Positions 1-5,480 of a DNA stretch of 5,480 nt are shown piece after piece (the stretch's first letter is position 1; each line of letters starts with the position of its first letter). The DNA is taken from contig CABUAL010000132.1 in assembly GCA_902489515.1 (NCBI GenBank), positions 1 through 5,480 on the forward strand, written 5' to 3'. The position numbers and the translations under genes are program-made. This DNA is from an uncultured Collinsella sp. Its GTDB lineage: Bacteria > Actinomycetota > Coriobacteriia > Coriobacteriales > Coriobacteriaceae. A model generated the notes under the pieces. The model saw nothing but the letters and a program-made list of their open reading frames with translations. It made no database searches and had not been told where the DNA came from.

Positions 1-3
1 TAG

Positions 4-141
4 CTACTGGTTCGTTAACCTGTTCTTCTTTAAGCCGATGGCCGCGTTGTTGTTGATGATGTTCTTGATACCGAACACGGCGGCGACCGTCATGCCCAGC
101 AGAGCGAACGAACCAATCGTTCCTCGTTTTTCAGAGCTCAT
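4..141 (-). pseudogene. N-terminal fragment of a probable APC-type amino-acid permease, stopped after 45 codons
   Basis: The minus strand reads from an ATG at 141 (preceded by a purine-rich GGGAGG site with about four bases to the start) through 45 codons to a TAG at 4-6. Residues 1-36 start with MSSEKRGTIGSFALLGMTVA and continue through a short hydrophobic segment into an N-rich stretch ending AAIGL. This resembles the cytoplasmic tail and first membrane helix of APC-superfamily amino-acid permeases, which normally run to roughly 450-500 residues. Here the frame turns hydrophilic (KKNRLTNQ) and stops where the rest of helix 1 and helix 2 should follow. Another frame across the same bases reads LKEEQVNEPVA and is open to the window edge, so a frameshift, an internal deletion or an assembly break near the edge are all possible. 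The family call is from recognition only. The early stop is seen directly; whether the gene is truly broken cannot be decided here. Confidence 0.5.
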
Positions 142-173
142 AAGCCCTCCCAATCATCTGTTAAATGTCATCT

Positions 174-208
174 AAAACCGTCCGAGCTGCAAGTGCAAAC
201 ACGGACGG
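174..208 (-). terminator. Probable rho-independent terminator of the ebgAC operon
   Basis: CCGTCCG (178-184) pairs perfectly with CGGACGG (202-208), a 7-bp GC-rich stem around a 17-base loop. On the minus strand the stem is followed at once by TTTT (174-177) and then AGAT. It lies about 87 bases after the ebgC stop and 33 bases before the permease-like ATG, so it would separate ebgC from the next minus-strand frame. The loop is long and the T-run short, so termination may be partial. A smaller 5-bp hairpin (CGTCC/GGACG, 277-290) followed by TTTGC lies closer to ebgC and could contribute. Confidence 0.55.
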
Positions 209-294
209 CGCACCTGCTAAGGGGAATGGGGAAAAGGGAGTCAACAAAGCCATCCCCCTTAACGGCGCGAAGCAAACGTCCAGGCGGACGAATA

Positions 295-750
295 CTACTT
301 GTTGGGGAAGGAATAACCTTCGACTGTCACGTGCAGTACCACGACGCGGGGATCCGCGGCATCGGCCACGACACGGTAGGCCTCGTCAATTTCGACGACG
401 GCAACGCCGCCGGTGGGAATCGTCACGGTCTCCCCCGTACCCTCAAAGCGCTCGCGATCATCGATATCGCTGTAGGCGCGCGTACAGGTAAGATCGGCCT
501 TGGAAGCCACCTCAACGGTCAGATTGCCGTCGAGCGGGGCGAGCACGGCATGGTAGCGACGATGACCGACCAGATCGGCAGTAGCCGCCTCGTGGGCGTT
601 CACCCACCAATACACCAGCGAGTCGCCGATAGAGTACGCCACATCGTGCTGCAGTTCAGAAACGCCGTCGAGTGCCTGACCGGTACGCATCCACTTCTTG
701 ACGGACTTCATCTGGGCGTCGAAATCGGCACGCGAGTTAAAGATATGCAT
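295..750 (-). CDS. ebgC: EbgC, small (beta) subunit of Ebg-type β-galactosidase, YhcH/YjgK/YiaL family
   Basis: A 151-residue protein, close in length to E. coli EbgC (about 149). Matching signatures in order are KKW (18-20), SIGDSLVY (40-47), GHRRYH (62-67), GTGETV near 104-109, EAYR (123-126) and a C-terminus in FPNK (E. coli: FHNK). The family has a small cupin-like β-barrel fold. In E. coli, EbgC associates with EbgA in a 4+4 complex and is needed for full β-galactosidase activity, acting in the cytoplasm. No signal peptide or membrane segment is seen. The ATG at 750 is chosen because AAGGAGG lies eight bases upstream, inside the end of ebgA. The gene is in the same frame as ebgA with one codon between stop and start, implying co-translation. 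Oddities: residue 122 is Asp and residue 39 Tyr where, as I recall it, E. coli EbgC has His; the 122 position corresponds to a commonly conserved His in the wider family. Confidence 0.93.
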   Translation of the reverse strand: MHIFNSRADFDAQMKSVKKWMRTGQALDGVSELQHDVAYSIGDSLVYWWVNAHEAATADLVGHRRYHAVLAPLDGNLTVEVASKADLTCTRAYSDIDDRERFEGTGETVTIPTGGVAVVEIDEAYRVVADAADPRVVVLHVTVEGYSFPNK

Positions 751-753
751 GAC

Positions 754-3777
<3,024 letters not shown>

Positions 3778-3794
3778 TCATCGTAGTGCTTCTT

Positions 3795-3811
3795 TGTGCA
3801 ACCGGTTGTCC
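3795..3811. promoter_or_regulatory. LacI-family operator O1, over the predicted ebgA start point
   Basis: TGTGCAACCGGTTGTCC contains the perfect 10-bp palindrome CAACCGGTTG (3799-3808) with the central CpG typical of LacI/GalR-family operators. It sits just downstream of the predicted -10 box, where bound repressor would block initiation. Confidence 0.88.
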
Positions 3812-3813
3812 TT

Positions 3814-3843
3814 ATCTTACGGGCGGTACAAAAATCTGTGCAA
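3814..3843 (-). promoter_or_regulatory. Predicted ebgA promoter
   Basis: On the minus strand, TTGCAC (3838-3843) as -35 and TAAGAT (3814-3819) as -10 are 18 bases apart. Each is a moderate match to the vegetative consensus (3/6 and 4/6). The placement is what makes it credible: the -35 box lies inside operator O2, and the start point, expected near 3807, lies inside operator O1. The 5' leader would be about 45 bases. Confidence 0.5.
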
Positions 3844-3853
3844 CCGGTTGTCC
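3837..3853. promoter_or_regulatory. LacI-family operator O2, over the predicted ebgA -35 box
   Basis: The 17 bases are identical to O1 and the core palindrome is at 3841-3850. The centre is exactly 42 bases from that of O1, about four helical turns, so both sites face the same side of the DNA. Confidence 0.88.
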
Positions 3854-3882
3854 GCCGAACGGTCGATTTTGTCGGATTAACG

Positions 3883-3902
3883 GTGCAACCGGTTGTACAA
3901 CC
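3883..3902. promoter_or_regulatory. LacI-family operator O3 with an extra half-site
   Basis: GTGCAACCGGTTGT repeats the first 14 bases shared by O1 and O2 (core 3886-3895) and is centred 45 bases from O2, near -83 relative to the predicted start. It continues into TACAACC, adding a third CAACC half-site (3898-3902) and making a second, overlapping palindrome GGTTGTACAACC (3891-3902). It is an upstream auxiliary operator suited to looping or cooperative binding. Confidence 0.82.
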
Positions 3903-3918
3903 ATGCTACTTATGTCAC

Positions 3919-3930
3919 CCTAAGCTTAGG
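3919..3930. repeat. 12-bp perfect palindrome CCTAAGCTTAGG of unknown role
   Basis: The palindrome lies between O3 and the regulator promoter and is loosely flanked by CAC and TG. It does not match the CAACCGGTTG operators. It could be a site for another dimeric regulator, or chance; no T-run follows it, so it is not an intrinsic terminator. Confidence 0.3.
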
Positions 3931-4072
3931 TGCACAGCACGGGGCATCGTTCTTGAACTCACAGGCAACTGTCGCGCCTGCCTATGTCTCGCCCATACAT
4001 GCCGTGCTCAGTCGCAGTTTGATTGCAAAACGACACCGGTCACCGGATACCATGGACGCCGTTCACGCGCGC

Positions 4073-4078
4073 TATAGT
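4073..4078 (+). promoter_or_regulatory. Probable -10 box of the regulator gene
   Basis: TATAGT matches the -10 consensus at 5/6 and lies 60 bases before the regulator ATG, a sensible leader length. I see no good -35 hexamer at 16-18 bases upstream, and no TGn extension, so the promoter is either weak or activator-dependent. The three operators are about 170-280 bases upstream, so simple autorepression by blocking this box is not apparent. Confidence 0.4.
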
Positions 4079-4128
4079 AATCTGTATCCGCATTAGCCTT
4101 TATCGATAGCCCACCGACCCAATTGCAC

Positions 4129-4133
4129 AGGAG
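4129..4133 (+). promoter_or_regulatory. Ribosome binding site of the lacI-type gene
   Basis: AGGAG is followed by five bases and the ATG at 4139, which selects this start. The resulting protein has the DNA-binding helix-turn-helix at its usual place close to the N-terminus. Confidence 0.8.
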
Positions 4134-4138
4134 ACGCC

Positions 4139-5155
4139 ATGACCCAACCAGCACGCACCGCACCCACGCTTGCCGAGGTTGCTGAAGCTGCCGGTGTTTC
4201 GCGCTCCACGGCATCGCGCGCCCTCAACGACTCCCCCCGCATTAGCGAGGAAACTAAAAAGCGTGTCCGCGCAGCGGCGAAAAAGGTTAACTTCGTTCCC
4301 AACGCACGCGGCCGGGCGCTCGCCGTCGGACGCACGGAAATTATCGCCGTGCTGGTTACCGAGCCTTTGAGCGAGCTGTTTAGCGATCCCACCTACAGTG
4401 AGTTTTTAAGCGGCGTTACCGAGGAACTTTCGGAGTCGTCTTACTTGCCCGTGATCTTGCAGGCATCTTCCTCGCATGAGCGCAACCGCGCACGCAAGCA
4501 TTTTGAGCGCCGCTCGTTTGACGCCGTCATCGACGTCTCGCCCTACAAGGGCAGTGAGCTGCTCGAGGTGCTGCGCGAGCTGGGCGTACCCACTGTGTTA
4601 TGCGGCCAGCTCGAGGGCCATCCCTATCGCGACGTGTTCTCGACGGTCTACTCCGACGACGAAGAGGGCGGACGCTTTGCGGCGCTCGCTATGAAAGATC
4701 GCGGACGCAAGGACATCGTTGCCGTGCTGGGGCCGCAGGATAACCCCGCCGTCATCGACCGCCTTCGCGGCTACCGTGCAATTTTGGGCGAAAGCCTTCC
4801 GGATGAAAATGTCATCTATACCGGATGGAGCAGCGGAGACGGCTACCAAGCCACGCGGCGGTTGCTCGCGCGCGAAATACGTGCCGACGGCGTGCTATGC
4901 GGATCGGACCGTATCGCAACCGGCGTTATCGCCGCATTCAACGAAGCAGGAATTAGCGTACCCAAAGACGTTTCGGTCGTGGGCTTCGATGACCACGAGG
5001 TCGCAGCTCGCAGCGTCCCCGCGTTGACGACCATTCGTCAGCCGCTTCGCGAGGAAGGCCACATGGCCGCAGGCATTGCGCTCGATATGATCAATGGCGC
5101 CGTACCCACCACCACCGTCATGCACATGCAGCTCGTTCAGAGAGACTCACTGTAG
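4139..5155 (+). CDS. LacI/GalR-family transcriptional regulator, probable repressor of ebgAC
   Basis: A 338-residue protein of standard family length. Residues 9-55 form the LacI helix-turn-helix (TLAEVAEAAGVSRSTASRAL), with R22, S23 and R27 in the recognition helix. A hinge helix follows (about 54-64) with L61 at the position of the leucine that wedges into the central CpG of family operators. Residues from about 67 form a periplasmic-binding-protein-like effector domain with SDDEEGG (172-178), RLRGY (208-212), GSDRIATG (255-262), VPKDVSVVGFDD (274-285) and PALTTIRQP (294-302). D284 sits where LacI has its inducer-contacting Asp274. The gene is divergent from ebgA and faces three CAACCGGTTG operators, so control of ebgAC is the natural inference, with a β-galactoside or product sugar as inducer. 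It is not obviously an orthologue of E. coli EbgR, which lies upstream in the same direction as ebgA, so no symbol is given. Confidence 0.92.
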   Translation: MTQPARTAPTLAEVAEAAGVSRSTASRALNDSPRISEETKKRVRAAAKKVNFVPNARGRALAVGRTEIIAVLVTEPLSELFSDPTYSEFLSGVTEELSESSYLPVILQASSSHERNRARKHFERRSFDAVIDVSPYKGSELLEVLRELGVPTVLCGQLEGHPYRDVFSTVYSDDEEGGRFAALAMKDRGRKDIVAVLGPQDNPAVIDRLRGYRAILGESLPDENVIYTGWSSGDGYQATRRLLAREIRADGVLCGSDRIATGVIAAFNEAGISVPKDVSVVGFDDHEVAARSVPALTTIRQPLREEGHMAAGIALDMINGAVPTTTVMHMQLVQRDSL

Positions 5156-5159
5156 GAAA

Positions 5160-5300
5160 CTGGGCCGGGCTTTCCGCTAGGCTGCTTTAGCGGAAAGCCC
5201 GGCCCATTCCGAACGCCGATTCTGGGATGTACTTTCCGCCAGAAGCTCAACCGGAAAGTGCGACCCGTTATTTGGCTGGATTCTGGGTCGCAGTTTCCGC
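5160..5300. repeat. Three spaced copies of CTGGG-N6-TTTCCGC with partner arms
   Basis: The motif occurs at 5160-5177, 5222-5239 and 5283-5300, repeating at 62 and 61 bases. Copies two and three share a longer 22-base frame, GATTCTGGG-N6-TTTCCGC (5218-5239 and 5279-5300). Copy one has a fully complementary right arm. Copy two has a right arm (5252-5266) that pairs imperfectly with its own left arm and better, 14 of 15 bases, with the left arm of copy three (5285-5299). The variable N6 lies within the stems. This looks like an intergenic palindromic repeat that has been duplicated and has diverged. Confidence 0.6.
5161..5206 (+). terminator. Strong perfect hairpin just after the regulator gene
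   Basis: TGGGCCGGGCTTTCCGCT (5161-5178) pairs without mismatch with 5189-5206, an 18-bp GC-rich stem around a 10-base loop, starting six bases after the regulator stop. It is followed by TTCCG rather than a T-run, so it is not a standard intrinsic terminator. It may protect the transcript 3' end, terminate weakly, or be a copy of a dispersed repeat (see 5160-5300). Confidence 0.5.
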
Positions 5301-5340
5301 GACGTCCGGTCACCCTATGCCCTCGCAACCTCGGCGTATA

Positions 5341-5374
5341 AAAAACGAGGGAAGGCACACGTCCTTCCCTCGTT
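5341..5374 (-). terminator. Rho-independent terminator of the minus-strand aspS-like gene
   Basis: AACGAGGGAAGG (5344-5355) pairs perfectly with CCTTCCCTCGTT (5363-5374) around a 7-base loop. On the minus strand the GC-rich stem runs directly into TTTTTTAT, and it begins 24 bases after the stop codon at 5398-5400. In the plus direction the hairpin is followed by only two or so T residues, so it may also stop regulator transcripts, but less efficiently. Confidence 0.88.
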
Positions 5375-5397
5375 GCTGGCAATAGGTAGCCGCTCGC

Positions 5398-5480
5398 CTA
5401 CATCAGGCGCAGGCTGACGTCCTTGAGCTGGGCGCCGGAAACGGCACTCGGAGCACCCGACATAAGGTCGGAGCCGCTGG
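5398..5480 (-). CDS. aspS: C-terminal end of aspartate-tRNA ligase (partial)
   Basis: The final 26 codons of a minus-strand gene that enters from the right edge, ending in TAG at 5398-5400. The residues read SGSDLMSGAPSAVSGAQLKD followed by VSLRLM. This matches the tail of bacterial aspartyl-tRNA synthetases, where the active-site region (DVIAFPK..) is followed by a short stretch of the type LMTGAPSPVS..QL.EL. The enzyme charges tRNA with aspartate in the cytoplasm. The fragment is short, so the name rests on this one conserved tail; a strong terminator directly downstream confirms it is the 3' end of a transcription unit. It is convergent with the regulator gene. Confidence 0.72.
   Translation of the reverse strand, partial: SGSDLMSGAPSAVSGAQLKDVSLRLM

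Noticed and set aside
239..244. TTGACT on the minus strand as a -35 box for the permease-like frame
   Set aside because: No acceptable -10 hexamer follows at 16-18 bases. TTGCAC with TTAGAT nearer the gene is also a poor match, so no promoter is called.
277..290. Small hairpin CGTCC/GGACG after ebgC as the operon terminator
   Set aside because: The 5-bp stem with TTTGC is weaker than the 7-bp stem plus TTTT at 174-208, so it is mentioned only as a possible contributor.
3795..3902. Short CRISPR-like array (three repeats at 42-45 base spacing)
   Set aside because: The shared unit is only 14-17 bases, is a CpG-centred palindrome placed on a promoter, and sits beside a LacI-family gene with no cas gene visible. 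Operators explain it fully.
3796..4096. Overlapping small plus-strand open frames in the divergent region
   Set aside because: They start within the operators, have no Shine-Dalgarno site and give unrecognisable, cysteine- and arginine-rich products; they are chance frames in regulatory DNA.
5137..5382. An 81-codon minus-strand open frame after the aspS end
   Set aside because: It runs through the aspS terminator, the hairpin repeats and the end of the regulator gene, and its product is low-complexity basic sequence with no recognisable features.

Overview
This window carries a compact, divergently regulated β-galactosidase locus of the Ebg type. On the minus strand, ebgA (754-3762) is followed in-frame, after a single spacer codon, by ebgC (295-750). 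On the plus strand, a LacI-family regulator (4139-5155) is transcribed away from them. Nothing here looks like a wholly new system. The clearest points of interest are the operator array in the divergent region, a set of hairpin repeats after the regulator gene, and a permease-like reading frame that stops early at the left edge.

The DNA is GC-rich with strong Shine-Dalgarno sites and strong G/C preference at third codon positions. Together with the protein sequences this suggests a gut actinobacterium of the Coriobacteriia, with Collinsella or a relative as my best guess. That assignment is inference from recall and composition, not from a search.

Layout from left to right: 4-141 (minus) is a 45-codon frame resembling the N-terminus of an APC-type amino-acid permease, stopped after the first membrane segment. 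174-208 holds a probable intrinsic terminator for the ebg operon. 295-750 is ebgC and 754-3762 is ebgA. 3763-4138 is a 376-base control region with three near-identical CAACCGGTTG operators, 42 and 45 bases apart, one on the predicted ebgA start point and one on its -35 box. 4139-5155 is the lacI-type regulator. 5160-5300 contains three copies of CTGGG-N6-TTTCCGC that form one perfect and further imperfect hairpins. 5341-5374 is an intrinsic terminator for a minus-strand gene whose last 26 codons (5398-5480) match the C-terminus of aspartyl-tRNA synthetase.

Proposed working: without inducer, the LacI-family protein binds the three operators, probably looping the DNA, and blocks the ebgA promoter. 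A β-galactoside or derived sugar releases it. EbgA then hydrolyses β-galactosides in the cytoplasm, with EbgC as its small partner subunit. No sugar transporter is encoded in the window, so uptake must rely on genes elsewhere.
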